DNA from: Amyloporia xantha
Taxonomy: Eukaryota > Basidiomycota > Agaricomycetes > Polyporales > Adustoporiaceae
Length of the DNA: 64,000 nucleotides
Reading direction: 5' to 3'
Assembly: GCA_036971615.1 (NCBI GenBank)
Contig: JAYKKR010000012.1
Location: forward strand, 682,001-746,000
In this document: positions 22,370 to 33,615 of the stretch, piece by piece
Layout: every line of letters begins with the position of its first letter
How positions within the stretch are numbered: position 1 is the stretch's first letter
The notes under the pieces: generated by a model
Database searches by the model: none
The model's input: only the letters and a program-made list of their open reading frames with translations
Told to the model about the DNA's origin: nothing
Translations under genes and position numbers: made by a program

Positions 22370-24130
22370 ATGTCGGAATTCTTGACAACGACATTGCGAG
22401 GGGATGTGCACAGATCATGGGGTGAGTACAAGATCGCGGATCGTTGCTTCTTGGCATTAACAATTTCAACACCCCAGGTATAGTTGTTGAGTTGCTAAAC
22501 GGGTTTTGCGTGTAAGTCGTGCGCACTGCTCTCCCCCGGGGCAGTAATTTATTAGATCATATACTAGATGGGAGCTGCTGCGCTTCATGCACTTCGACTT
22601 CGATGTCATTCGGCACAAGCAAGGATACCGCTGGGGCATATTCATCCTCTACAGCGCGTGCCGCTATATCTTTCTCGTTTCCATGACTAGCAAGATGGTC
22701 TCTCTGTTCTCACTGAAATATCATACCTCTGAGGTGCGAGTGTCACCTCGTGCGTCTTTCAGACGAAGCCAACATTGACACCGTGCCAGGTTTTCCGTCT
22801 ACTCAACCAAGTACGTGCGCAGCCGCAACGTTCACACCGACTGATGAAGCAACTGTATCCCAAGATTGCCTCTATCATATCTCTGGGCTGTGCTTATCAA
22901 ATACTGACTTTCAGTTTGTGCGTACCCATGCATATCTTTCCTGCATATCTACGTAACTCTGTCTGTTTAACTCCAGAATACTATCAGCCGATAACATTGT
23001 AGTCACATATATCGTATCATCTTCCCAAGCTGGACTATGGGTGCTTACTATACTCGGTGCGTAACTCTGTCCTTTAGTTAGAAAGTGTCATTTGCGATGG
23101 ATTACGGCGTCTGCAGCATTGTCAATGCTAGAACCTGCGTGGAAGCCCGATCTCTTTCAACTTTTTACCTCGATATGTTGTGAGTCGCTTTAATGTATTC
23201 ATTGGTGTTTTCAACCTATAACACCCAACAAACAATTCTTCAGGGGCCGCCCACTCGACCATTTTGCTTATTCTGGCGTCCTTTTCTCTGTACAAGTCAC
23301 ACTGCCATATCTTGACAGCTCCTCCTGCCGACTCTATCACAGCGGTTTTGAACCTATGGCACTGTATTGCTGATGGAAGTATGCCCGAAGTGACGATTGC
23401 ATGGCTCGCAGTAGCCGCTACTATGGTGTGTTATTCGGAACTCAATTTCTGAGAATCTCGTTATTTACTGTCGACCTATCTTATGCCACGTCTCTCACAG
23501 GTAACGGGGCTGATGGACACTAGTTGTAATGGTGAGCGGTCAATTCTGTCAATGGGCTAGCTGAGTATGGCTGAAGGGTCGTTTAAGCATACGTAACGAA
23601 GGTACGTCGCAAGTTTCAGAGGCTACTGCGCTTTGTCTACTTTAAAGTTCTGACGGTATCGAGGCAAGATTGTTGGCTGCTTTGCGTGTGAGTTTTTTTC
23701 TAAACGTTGCTACCCAACCGCGCTTGATATGTCGGTTTCCAGATGTTCTCACGTATGTCTCGAAGTCGCCTTTGAAACCGTTTGGCTCACCGCTATTTCT
23801 GGGCTCTAGTATGCAATGCGCATGCTGCGCTTACAGACGGAAAGTCGTCTGCAGTGACTTGTGTTCGCTTGTCGAACGCACACTTCAGTTGTGAGTTGCT
23901 TTACTGTACTTATTCCTTGTCAGCGATGCGCAATGATTCGCAGTACTACAGCGGCAATCGATGCCATCAGACTTATGAATGCGGGGAGACGCAAGCACCG
24001 TGCTGAGATGGGAATAGTCGCATCATCCCCACTGCAGGTCCAACATGCTAGAAGGAACCCAGATACTAATACCTCCGACATCCAGTTGACGGTGTTTGCA
24101 CAGTATGTAACTGAATCTGGTCCAAATTAG
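22370..24130 (+). CDS. polytopic membrane protein, paralog of the gene at 18414-20172
   Basis: The start is proposed at the ATG at 22370 (MSEFLTTTLRGD). Small exons then join through introns of 45-65 nt: IVVELLNGFCVWELLRFM, FDFDVIRHKQGYRWGIFI and LYSACRYIFLVSM; then TKPTLTPCQVFRLLNQ; LYPKIASIISLGCAYQIL; QAGLWVLTILALSMLEPAW; and AAHSTILLILASFSLYK. The C-terminal cytosolic tail reads TTAAIDAIRLMNAGRRKH and ends DIQLTVFAQYVTESGPN before TAG at 24130. Several hydrophobic spans are evident, consistent with about seven. Some internal joins between 23450 and 23930 are uncertain. Function and ligand unknown. It points away from its paralog, which lies on the other strand. Confidence 0.65.
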
Positions 24131-24654
24131 GTGTCCTTTATATCAACATTTCTCCGTTTGCAGATGCGGCCACGCTAGCTCTTCCAATCACACCTCAGCG
24201 GCGTCGAGTACGACGGACGACCACAAACATATCCATGCATATATTGCCTAAGATAGTTCATTGCCGTACAGGTGATTGAAGGCAAAGACTTCACGTCACT
24301 TCATAGGCATCGATTGCAAGTCACCGCCAATTGGGAACCGGGGATGGCGAGGCCGGCCTTAACGGCGGTAAATGTATCGACATGCTTATGATGTTACATA
24401 GAGGATTTACCTCGGGAATATTGGAACGTTGTATTCTGCGACAGCCATCTACATAACCTTACACGGCGATGGGTAAATCACACGTCTCCATCCTAAAGCT
24501 AGCATTCGAAAAAAAAACCGATGTCTGTCACGCAGTTACTACTAGGTTGCACTGAAACCTCGGGGATGCGCCGGAGTAAAGGTCTAGAATAATCTTCAGA
24601 CATAGTGAAGGCTCTAAGTCGCAAGAAATTTCTCGAAACCGTCCGTCAAAAATA
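24131..24654. other. intergenic, no gene recognised
   Basis: About 520 bp between convergent genes. It should hold the 3' ends of the membrane protein gene and of the first PPxY-CaaX paralog. No conserved sequence seen. Confidence 0.5.
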
Positions 24655-26185
24655 TCAACAAATCACACATTCAGTTTCGGGCTTCCCTAGTCGAGCCTCC
24701 AATCTGGCTTCAAAAGACCCATCCGCAGCCACGAATGAATTTTCGCTACCGGTAGCGACCACACTGTCAGCGTTCTCAACTGACGAGATAAAAGGTGCAA
24801 AGACCCACTGGTTTCGTAAATTCTCCGTCATCTGCTTATCTTTGAACAACGCCGCGATGAATTTCTTGCTCCCGTGCGGAGTCAACTGCGCCGACCCAGT
24901 TTTCAGACGCAGTGAATTCGCCGGCAAGCCCTTAGGCTCCCTCCTTGACCGCGATTGACCAGCTCGCGAGAGTATCGGTGAAATGGTCTCGTATAAACCG
25001 TGCATGTCATGAATTACAAAGCGCGAGTCGATCCACGTCGGTGGACTGTGTTCAAGGAGGGATAGTGTTACAACGCAAGTGCCGTGCTTGACTTTTGGGC
25101 GTATTCCGACATTATCCGCTGATGCTATAATGATACGCACAGACCACATGCGCCCTATGCAACATTCATCCTCAAGGTCCTCTTCCCTGACGATTGTGAA
25201 ACCTACCTCTTGCTATGAACTCGAGGTTAATTTGCTTGGACACACGCAAGCGTTTCTGGAACATTGGCACGCGGAAACGTGCAATGAAAGCGCGATCATC
25301 GTCCGTGGCGTTCTCCACCTCGATCTCGTCGGGCGGAATTGAGCCATGCAACAGCGACTCTTCTGGCCCCGAGAACGGAGAGAATACGGGCCAGCGCCGA
25401 AGCTGCTGATACATCGCCTGATCAGAGTTGTGCAAACAGGCCAATCGGACCTCGGACATCGTCGCATCGGTGAGCGGTGTCGCGAGCGAGAAGAACGTGA
25501 GCATCAGCTCTGACGATGGCGAGTCGGCGGGGTGGAGGATGGGATTTCGCCTGATAATAACCCAGTAGATCAATGTATGGCCCTCAATCAATGGCTCTTG
25601 CAAGAGCAATGACATAGATAGCCCATAAGAATGACACGCCTCTGAGCATCCCTTCAACATTAGATTAGCGGATGGATCGTCTGATTGCTTGACTAGATCC
25701 CGAAGAAGGTCCACTACCAACGCTCTAACTTGGTCCAAGGTCTGAGGTCCATACGTCTGAACTGGAGAGAGCGAGATGCGAGAGCGTGTGCGCCCCTGCC
25801 GCTGGCTTACGGAAAGGAGAGGGCGTGGTCCCGACGCCAGAACAGACTGCGATGGTGACTGCTCCAGAACGGTGACTTCTGGGTCACTGAGCTGGATTGT
25901 TCTATTCGTAATGTCTGTGTGCTTCGGGACTTCCGCAACAGTAGAAGAAGACGACGCATGATCAGCACTTTGCAATGGTGAATGTGACGGCGAACCACCA
26001 GGACTTTCTGGTGCCAAATACGACGGCGAATCAATAGGAGGCACCGGTGGTAGAATTTTGCTATGGTGGGGATGAACTACTCGACGTGGGATAGATGTAC
26101 TTCCGGTCGCATCGTAAGCGGGAGGTGGGTCGTCGTACACCCGCATCGTAGGATCTCGACGGATAGACGGCTTATCGATGATCAT
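24655..26185 (-). CDS. orphan protein with N-terminal PPxY and C-terminal CaaX box, paralog A
   Basis: Exons 25207-26185 and 24655-25154 give 492 residues. The N-terminus is Pro/Ser-rich with a PPxY motif (DDPPPAYDA, Tyr24), the ligand of WW domains such as those of Rsp5/Nedd4 ubiquitin ligases. The middle has VRALVVDLLRDLVKQ, EACHSYGLSMSLLLQEP and EGHTLIYWVII, the last like an ankyrin repeat helix pair. A beta-rich part follows: FRVPMFQKRLRVSKQINLEF, then, after the intron, WSVRIIIASADNVGIRP and HSPPTWIDSRFVIHD. The protein ends ECVIC, a CaaX prenylation box. No Pfam name comes to mind. The fold, partners and membrane attachment are inferences. Paralog B lies immediately upstream on the same strand. 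Confidence 0.88.
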
Positions 26186-26980
26186 AATGAGCAGGAGGAT
26201 ACGTTGAACGTGAAGAGGTAGAGGAGACGGCACGTCGGACTAGAAGAGAAAGTGCTAGCTCTTCGAATATAAGCACAGCCTCCAGACCGAGGAACGACTG
26301 CGTGTGTTGCATGATGCACTGCATGTGCCATAGGGGTGCGATGATGTCTAAGTCGGCTAGTGATACATGACTCTACATGTTCCGCAGCCATCGCAGGAGG
26401 TCCATCGTGACGGGAATTGATGGAATCAGGCCAATTGATATTTCGTAGTATAGACCAGTATAGACCGCAGTCATGCCGAGAGATACTTGCCCATGAATAT
26501 GATATGTTAGAATCGGAAATAACCATGGCACGTTTCGCGCCTTGCAGAGACGTCCTTGTTAGCACGATGCGATAACGAGGAGGCTATGCAACCTACTGAA
26601 GAATCGTCGGGCTCGGAGAGGCGTGAGAGTGCACATAGCCGAGACTCCTATTCGAGCAAAATATCACCGATATGACATCAATCTTAGCCCAGCGCAACAT
26701 TAGCATTGACATCAAAGCAATCACGGAAACCTAACCGGAGCAGCTCAAAGAATAGGTACATACATTTTATTGCAAAACAGCTCACGTCACTAATGGTATC
26801 CTGCACCACTGCGCCAGTCGTACAGGGTATATTCGTACACTATGCATATCGAACCGTCCGTTTAACAACCATACCGAGAGAACGTAGATCATGATGGAGC
26901 AGAAGTCAGTAAGATCGAGGGGCATCCGCAGCAACGGACAGTATTGGTCAGATAACAATGGTAGGAGTGGGAGTATTCGG
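26186..26980. other. intergenic between the tandem paralogs
   Basis: About 800 bp that must contain the promoter of paralog A and the 3' end of paralog B. Short frames only, with no remnant of a third copy that I can see. Confidence 0.5.
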
Positions 26981-28282
26981 TCAGCAAATAACGCATTCGC
27001 CATCTGGTTTTCCCAGTCGTGCTTCTAGTCTGGCCTCAAGACACCCGTCCGGGCCAATATACGAACTGCCTCTATCAAAGATAAAGGAGCATGAGCGCAG
27101 CCTGGGAGTCGGACTACCTGAGATACATACTGATATTGCAGGCTCTCAGCCATCTGATTGTCCTTGAAGGATGCAGCAATGACGTTGTGACGCTTATCAG
27201 AGGTCAACTGGGAGGCGCCCGTCTTCAGTCGAAGTGTGATAGCAGGTTTTCCCTTGCCTTTCTTTGAGCCGGGCAAGATCCTAGAGGGAGGAGAAGATGA
27301 ATCTGAACTGGTGGATGTGTCATTCACGATAAGTCGGGAGTCGATCCATGTCGGTGGACTGTGCTCGAGTAGTGATAATGTAACTAGCCAAGTACCCGTC
27401 TCCGCGGTAGGTCTGATGGCGAGATTATCCGCACAAGCAACAAGGAATTTGAGCGACCACAGCCGACCTAGACCACATCGTTGTCCAGCAGTCTGTCCGC
27501 AAAACAACCACGCAGCACTACACACCTTGCGCTATGAATTCCAGGTTGATCTGCTTTGAGACCCGCAAGCGCTTCTGGAACATCGGCATGCGGAACCGCG
27601 CAACAAATGCACATTCGTCATCTGCGACATCGTCCACGTCTATATCATCTGGAGGGGCTGAGCCGCCCAGGAGCATCTCCTCGGTTCCAGACGACTGCGA
27701 GAGCGCCGGTAGGCGTCGGAGGCGCTGGAAGAGCGCATGGTCGGAATTGTGCAGACAGGCGAGGCGGATATCTGAGAACGTCGTTGTGGTGAGGGGAGAG
27801 GCGAGTGAGAGTAAGGCAGAGAGGAGGTCGGGTGATGAGGGATCACCCCTTTCGATTGTCGTAACAGAAGATCCGTTAACAATGGCCCAGTAGATGAGCG
27901 TATGCCCTTCCACCGACGGTTCTTGCAGAAGAGACGACAGTGACAAGCCATATGAGTGGCAGGCGTCGAGACAACTCTCCAGTATTGGGCTGGCCGTTCC
28001 GCCAATTTCGGGTTGCTTGACCAGATCCCGCAACAGATCGAGCACTGTCGCTCTGACTTGTTTCGCCGCGCGGGCGCGGGGACCGAACGGGAACCAGCTT
28101 GTGCGATTACCTTCCTTGCTTTGGAAGGGAAGAGGTTTCAGCGAAAATGACGGTAGTGTGAGCGCGGATTTCTCGCTCGAGCTAGCAGATACAACAGGTG
28201 GAATTTCGGGCACGTCGTAGTACGCAGGAGGTGCTTCCTCTGGTGTGACATCGTCAGGCAGAGGGCGTTTCTCGACTATCAT
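26981..28282 (-). CDS. orphan protein with N-terminal PPxY and C-terminal CaaX box, paralog B
   Basis: Exons 27526-28282, 27131-27467 and 26981-27071 join in frame to give 394 residues. It matches paralog A through most of its length: VRATVLDLLRDLVKQ, DACHSYGLSLSSLLQEPS, EGHTLIYWAIV, IRLACLHNSDHALFQRLRR, FRMPMFQKRLRVSKQINLEF, WSLKFLVACADNLAIRP and LLEHSPPTWIDSR. The N-terminal low-complexity part is about 80 residues shorter, yet keeps a PPxY (EEAPPAYYD, Tyr21). The C-terminus ends ECVIC as in A, so the CaaX box is conserved although nearby sequence has changed. B has one intron more than A (27072-27130). That intron explains an apparent loss of frame near 27125. Function unknown. Confidence 0.88.
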
Positions 28283-28957
28283 GCTGGTGGATGCCGTTGC
28301 GAAGTCTGGGTGCTGATTCCACAGCGGGGGGTATGAATGGAACGGAAGAGACCTGCAAGTCAAAGGGATATTTGGGTCGCGCTGCGCACTGATAGCACTG
28401 CTGCGGCTAATCACTGCGGCTATGCTTGCCCGTTTTCAAGACATTTTCTCACCGTCTGATTCCTGACGCTGAGGCACCCGTTGATTCGATATTTTTGTAA
28501 GATCGGTAGCTTGTAACTCTCCAGCTGCGGTACAGAGGAGTCTGCAGATACAGTGAGTGAAAATGCCGTCAAACCCGCATAAATAGCGGTGCCGTCGATC
28601 ATGAGGCGCGTAGTACAGCGGGAAACGGCCGATACTTGGTTCCGTGCACATTGTTTACACCATCCCCAGAATACCCTTACCGTTCTGTAGCACATTCATG
28701 CATCATGTACCACGGTGGGGATGATTGTGTATAGCTTACTATGACCTTAATATATAGCATGAGACTGTACATCGACGCGGACGGCGACGCGGCCCGTAGA
28801 CGCGTCAGTCACGTGCTACTCCCCTCTTTTCATGTGTTGGTGGCCAGCTGAAGATTCGAGTGAGCATACTGGCCTGTCTCAGATTTGTGTCTGTTTCGTA
28901 CAAGACTTCACCTCATTACATCTACTGTTTCAGACTTCTGACGGAGCTCTAATCCCC
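28283..28957. other. divergent intergenic region
   Basis: About 675 bp between the start codons of paralog B (minus) and the SWIB protein (plus), so it serves as promoter for both. A pyrimidine-rich stretch lies just before the SWIB start codon. No gene seen. Confidence 0.5.
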
Positions 28958-29916
28958 ATGGCTATCAACATTGAGTCGCTTGAACCCAAAATTCGGGAAA
29001 TCCTGTCTGCGCCAGGGATAGACTTGACCACTATCAGCGCAAAGCGCGTCCGCCTGCAACTTCTGGAACAGGACCCCTCATTGTCTCCTGAATTTGTGAA
29101 GGAGCGAAAGGAAGAGATAGACTTACTGATTGCGAATGTCTACGAGGAAGTAAACGCAGCCGGGGGCGGGTCAGGCGAAGGGGACGAAGCCGAGACTGAC
29201 GGAAAGGGAAAGAGGAAACGAGAAGAGGACGACTACGCGGACGGGGCTGATGAAGAAGGGGAGGAGGAGCTCGAGGCTCCGGCACCGAAGGCGAAGAAAG
29301 CACGCAAGAAGGGGGCGCCGACCGACGAAGAACTGGCGCGACAATTATCCAATGAGATTAACGGCCGTGCGCGTAGTTCGAGAGCATCTTCGACAAGGGG
29401 AACAAGAGGAAGAGGTGGAGCGAAGAGGGGCGGTAAGCGAGGTGCGAAGAGTGCGGCGACAGTCGATTCAGACGGCGAGGGCCAAGATGATGACGACGGC
29501 GAGGGGAAAAAGAAGAAGACAGGTCGCGGCGCGAAAGGCGGTTTCCAGAAGGAATATGCGCTGAGGTCAGTTTTTTGCGCATATCTATGCATTTCTCTCA
29601 CTCTTTCATTGCCCCGTCTTCTCGCACGCAGTGAACCGCTGGCTGTCGTCCTCAATGTCGATAAGTTGTCGCGTCCTCAGGTTGTTAAGGGACTATGGGA
29701 CTACATCAAGGGGAATAATTTGCAAAATCCGGAATACAAGAAAGAGATCATATGTGATGACAAGCTCAAGGCAATCTTCAACGTGGACAAAATTGACATG
29801 TTCAAGATGAACAAGGTATTGGGACAGTAAGTAGAATCAAATTTATATGTTCAATCAGGACTGAACAATCATTGCTCAACTTTAGACACCTTTCTGAGCC
29901 GGAACCTGCCTCATAG
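28958..29916 (+). CDS. DEK_C and SWIB/MDM2 domain chromatin protein (UAF30/TRI1-like)
   Basis: Exons 28958-29565, 29632-29826 and 29886-29916 give 277 residues. The N-terminus (residues 5-60, IREILSAPGIDLTTISAKRVRLQL) matches the DEK C-terminal-type helical domain found before SWIB in fungal proteins. A long basic and acidic linker has KKARKKG, a RGTRGRGGAKRGGKRG block and poly-acidic runs. The SWIB domain occupies about 205-272: LSEPLAVVLNVDKLSRPQVV, KGLWDYIKGNNLQNP, IICDDKLKAIFNVDKIDMF and KMNKVLGQHL. Yeast Uaf30 acts in the RNA polymerase I upstream activating factor, and Tri1 is its paralog; which is the true counterpart here cannot be told. The first intron is 66 nt, lacks stops and keeps the frame. 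Confidence 0.92.
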
Positions 29917-30283
29917 CCCGTCGCATCTAAGATGACGTCGGTCACTCACGTTTGATATGTATTCACGTCCGCATTCAAGCAATGATTTATTTGCATCCAT
30001 GTCAATGAATTATTCTCCAACCTCGCATGTGCATTTTGGGGTCTTGTCCTCACCGGTTGACCACTTTTTGAAAGTATCAGTATATAGCTATTACCACTCG
30101 TGTACATAATTCCTATCTGTACATTCCTTTTAAGCTATGTTTATGTGGTCGCAATATAGGGTAGGCGTCCCGTATGCTTGAAACAGCATATATACAAGTG
30201 ATTGACGGTCAAAAATGCATTTACATGTGAAGGGCTGGTCTGGTATATACTCCACTATGGTTATACTCATAGTATGATCAGGA
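29917..30283. other. 3' intergenic between convergent genes
   Basis: 367 AT-rich bases between the stop codons of the SWIB gene (plus) and the PTAR1-like gene (minus). Nothing recognisable beyond likely untranslated regions. Confidence 0.5.
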
Positions 30284-31763
30284 TTACGCAGAACTTATAT
30301 CCGGAAACAAAGATGCGATTATGTACTGATCACTTCCTTCAGCCGCGACAATCTTCCTAACGATGTCAGGATCGTGCAAAGCAATTCCGTCCTGTACAAG
30401 AGAGAAATGCGTGTGAGCAATCTGAAAACGAACGTTGTAGCATTGTGTCAGAATAAAATCTTACTTGTCGGGCAAGCCAGGCCATAAAATGGGAAGCGTG
30501 TTTATGGACAATGCCTTCATCAGCTGATGAAAGAGGACGAGGATAGTCGGCAGGGGCATGGAGGCAAAATCGGCGACTAAAGGACAAGGTCCGTGCCCTG
30601 ACCTCGTCGAAGCCAGATCGCGCTGTCGGTTCCAAACAACCAGACACTACTGCCCGTAGATACAACCAAAGTGTCTCATGGTCAGGGTAAAACTCGATGA
30701 GCGACTCAGCATGTGCCAGAGGCTCCAGAATGTCGTGGGGCTGTGACGTCTTTTCGAGCGATCCGTCTGCCGGTATATGCGACAGAGACCCGCGTGGCCG
30801 ATTCGCCGCTGGGTTGTTTCGGAGAGCAATATGGACGTTGTGGAGATATTGCACGGCCGTATAATCAGATACATGTTGTTCAACCCAGTGGCGGATTGAG
30901 ATGGCCTCAGTCATGAGGAGCGCGTGGAATTCCCCGCGGGAGGATGTGGGGGTTTGAACCAGTCCGGCAAGAGCTTCCAGGCAAAAGTATCGGTGTGCCC
31001 ATGCATAGTAATTACGTTCGTACGTCTCGCACGCCTTCGACGTGATGGAAAATTCGTCACGCAAAACTTCTGGGGAAATGTCAAGATATAGGAGCGAGTC
31101 GCCCAAGGGGTTTTGTGCCGTCGGGGACAAATCATGGTCGTGCGAGGAAATGAGTGGCTTGAGTGCTCTTCGGAGCAGCCATCTTCTGTGGTGCCATAAG
31201 ATGGACTGCTTCGAGGCGTCTCGGAGAGTCAACAGAGCTGCAGTAACTCGTAGTTCGTGACGTGCGTCGATGAGACCGAGCTGCACTAATCGCTTCCTCG
31301 TATTCAGCGCGGTATGATGAGACGGATTAGCAAGAAGGACGACAGATGATGCATTGATCAGAACTTCTAGTTCTTGTGTTTCGCGTCCGCCGTGAAGGGG
31401 AAGTCGCAGACGTTTATATTTGAGGAAGAGCGAGACGGCCTCCATGTATACTTCGTATAGTGCTTTCTGAGGAATACCCAGATTGGATTCCACGAAAAGG
31501 AACGGGAGATGAGAACCGCCACTGCCTGATCCTTGAACATTTCCTGCGAACCACTCGGTGTCATCTCCCGGTAATGCTTCGATAGATACCCTATCGAGGC
31601 GGTGTTGAATGCGTCATAGAGTAAGTGATGTCAATTTGTGACCCACGGTGGCAGATTCAATATACGACCCAGCTGTGTAACCACTGTCATCCGCGCAACC
31701 AATTGTTTGTAGTAGCCGAAATAACAAATAACCGACGAGATCGGATCTGGCGTTGTTTGCCAT
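30284..31763 (-). CDS. PTAR1-like protein prenyltransferase alpha-subunit repeat protein
   Basis: Exons 31666-31763, 30465-31590 and 30284-30391 join in frame to give 443 residues. PPTA (alpha-subunit) repeats are recognisable by their Trp/His/Arg cores: ILWHHRRWLLRR, ETYERNYYAWAHRYF, SIRHWVEQHVSDYTAVQYLH and HETLWLYLRAVV. The order and wide spacing with long insertions fit PTAR1 rather than the compact farnesyltransferase alpha subunit. Human PTAR1 pairs with the Rab geranylgeranyltransferase beta subunit to form GGTase-III; whether that holds in fungi is inference. The first exon and start at 31763 are less certain than the rest. Only 130 bp separate its ATG from that of the divergent SAP gene. 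Confidence 0.88.
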
Positions 31764-31893
31764 TATTAGGATCCAAAGCTTTTGGAAAACAAGGGTAAGC
31801 AACATACGTGAAGCAGCGCGCCACCAGCGACTCTATTATTGAACTCTGTCCTCTTCCCTGTATTCATTCATTCTTGTCTCGGGTAATGCGACA
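31764..31893. promoter_or_regulatory. short bidirectional promoter region
   Basis: 130 bp between the divergent start codons of the PTAR1-like gene (minus) and the SAP-domain gene (plus). Both promoters or 5' untranslated regions must overlap here. No clear TATA box is seen. Confidence 0.55.
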
Positions 31894-33172
31894 ATGGCAG
31901 TAAGTGCTTAATGTGTACTTTATCCTCTAGCTACTCATTGCATACCAGACTTGCGTAGATCAAGTTTATGGCGCATACCGTCGGCTCACGCGCGATCAGC
32001 TAACATTGTTCCTCAAAGTCCGATCTTTGCCAATCACAGGGACGGACGAGGAGCTCGCTTCTAGGTTGGCACAATATGATCTACATACATATCACCTCCT
32101 TCCTCCCATGAAAAACGGAGTGGCCAGTCCCATGATTCTTCCTTCCCCGTTGGACACTCCAAAAAACCGAGCTCGGCAGGTCAGGGCACCTGATTTACCT
32201 GTAGAGATCCTTGCGGAGATCATGGACCATGTCGGAGACTGGGAACTGGCAAAGGCAGTCGGTGTACCTACGTCGCTTCCGGAGCCCCTCGAGTGGCACC
32301 GTGCCAGTCCATCCGATCACGCAATATTGACAGGCTACCTACCGCTGGTACGAGCGGCTGATCCCGTCGCGCATCCCCCCACGAGACTCGGTGCGGTCCT
32401 CGCCGCGCGGTTCAGCTATGTGAATGTGCTGGAATACTTTTTCACGCAGCACCGCTCGATGTTCCTCCGTATGTACAGAAAGGACCACCTGCCCATCACC
32501 GCTTCTTTACATGGGAGCATTGCAGTGCTCTCGTGGTGGAAATACGCCCATGATCAGCATCCCGATGTATTACCGTTACCGGAGCCGAGCTCGGTCGCGG
32601 ACGCGATTGATGGCGCGTCTCGCAACGGACAGGTTGCCTCGCTCGACTGGTGGGTGCACTCTGGTATCCCGCTCGAATACACCGAGGCGGCCCTGGAAAC
32701 GGCGAGCGCGAAAAACCAGCTTGCGGTGCTGGCGTGGTGGAAGGAGCAGGGCACGGCGCACCAGCTGCCGCTCAAGATTGGGCGTGTGATGGACATGGCG
32801 AGCACTGCGGGACACGTGGAGGTGCTGGAGTGGTGGGCGCGGTCGCAGCTGGACTTCAAGTACGACAGGCAGGCGCTCTATCATGCGAGCTGTCACGGCA
32901 AGGTGGATGTCTTGCAGTGGTGGCTGAACAGCGGGCTGCAGTTGATATTCGACCCGGATGCGCTCACTGGCGCGACGCGGCACAACCGACCGGATGTGCT
33001 TGAGTGGTGGGATAAGAGTGCACTGCCCATTCAGTATCGGATGTGCGACATCGAGGAAGCGCTCGAGGACGCTATAGGGGGCGGTGAGGCGGCTCGTGAG
33101 TGGTGGAGGCGTAAAGGTGTTGATTTTAATGCGAATGACAAGGAGTGGATGAAGTTGCAGAGCTTGAATTAA
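31894..33172 (+). CDS. SAP domain protein with WW-rich ankyrin-like repeats
   Basis: Exon 1 is only 6 nt (31894-31899, Met-Ala); exon 2 is 31949-33172, for 409 residues. The N-terminus forms a SAP helix-turn-helix (YRRLTRDQLTLFLKVRSL, then GTDEELASRLAQYDL), a DNA-binding motif. An F-box-like stretch follows (LPVEILAEIMDHVGDWELA, about 75-95). The rest is a run of roughly 33-residue helical repeats with a Trp-Trp core: VLSWWKYAH, SLDWWVHSGI, VLAWWKEQG, VLEWWARSQ, VLQWWLNSG and VLEWWDKSA. They resemble degenerate ankyrin repeats seen in other fungi and protists. The start at 31894 is chosen because it restores the complete SAP helix; the ATG at 32006 would truncate it. Role unknown, possibly nuclear. 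Confidence 0.85.
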
Positions 33173-33615
33173 TGACATTACGCTCCGTCTCGGTAAATTA
33201 CACGTCCATCGCATTATATATTGTATTCCTATGCATACTGATTCTTTTCAATCTCTCCAGTGTATTGTATATTTGTTCTCAAATGTTTGTACAATCAGAC
33301 ACGGTTATTTAGTCTGCTTCCTGCAACTTTGCATCAATTAATGTATTACCAGATCGTAGCATTGCATATCATTTTGAATGCCAGCTGTCGTTTTTTGTCG
33401 CCTACTAAAGTCACTGAATAATAAACATTTACGCCGACATTGATTAGACATACTGCGATGGTCAAGTATACCGGCCGGCCGAAGCGGAATCCCCATCGGC
33501 AACCATTCATATCATACGAACACTAGACTTACACAGCATCACCGGTTCTGGAAGATGGCCCCTGCGTGGTCTCAGTCGTAATCATCCCTATCGCCACAAG
33601 TACGAAAATTCGGTA
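33173..33615. other. 3' intergenic between convergent genes
   Basis: 443 bp between the stop codons of the SAP gene and the oligoribonuclease gene. AT-rich and without recognisable coding. Confidence 0.5.

Noticed and set aside
27060..27135. Apparent frameshift near the end of paralog B
   Set aside because: A GTATGT donor and ATAG acceptor remove 59 nt and restore homology with paralog A through the CVIC end.
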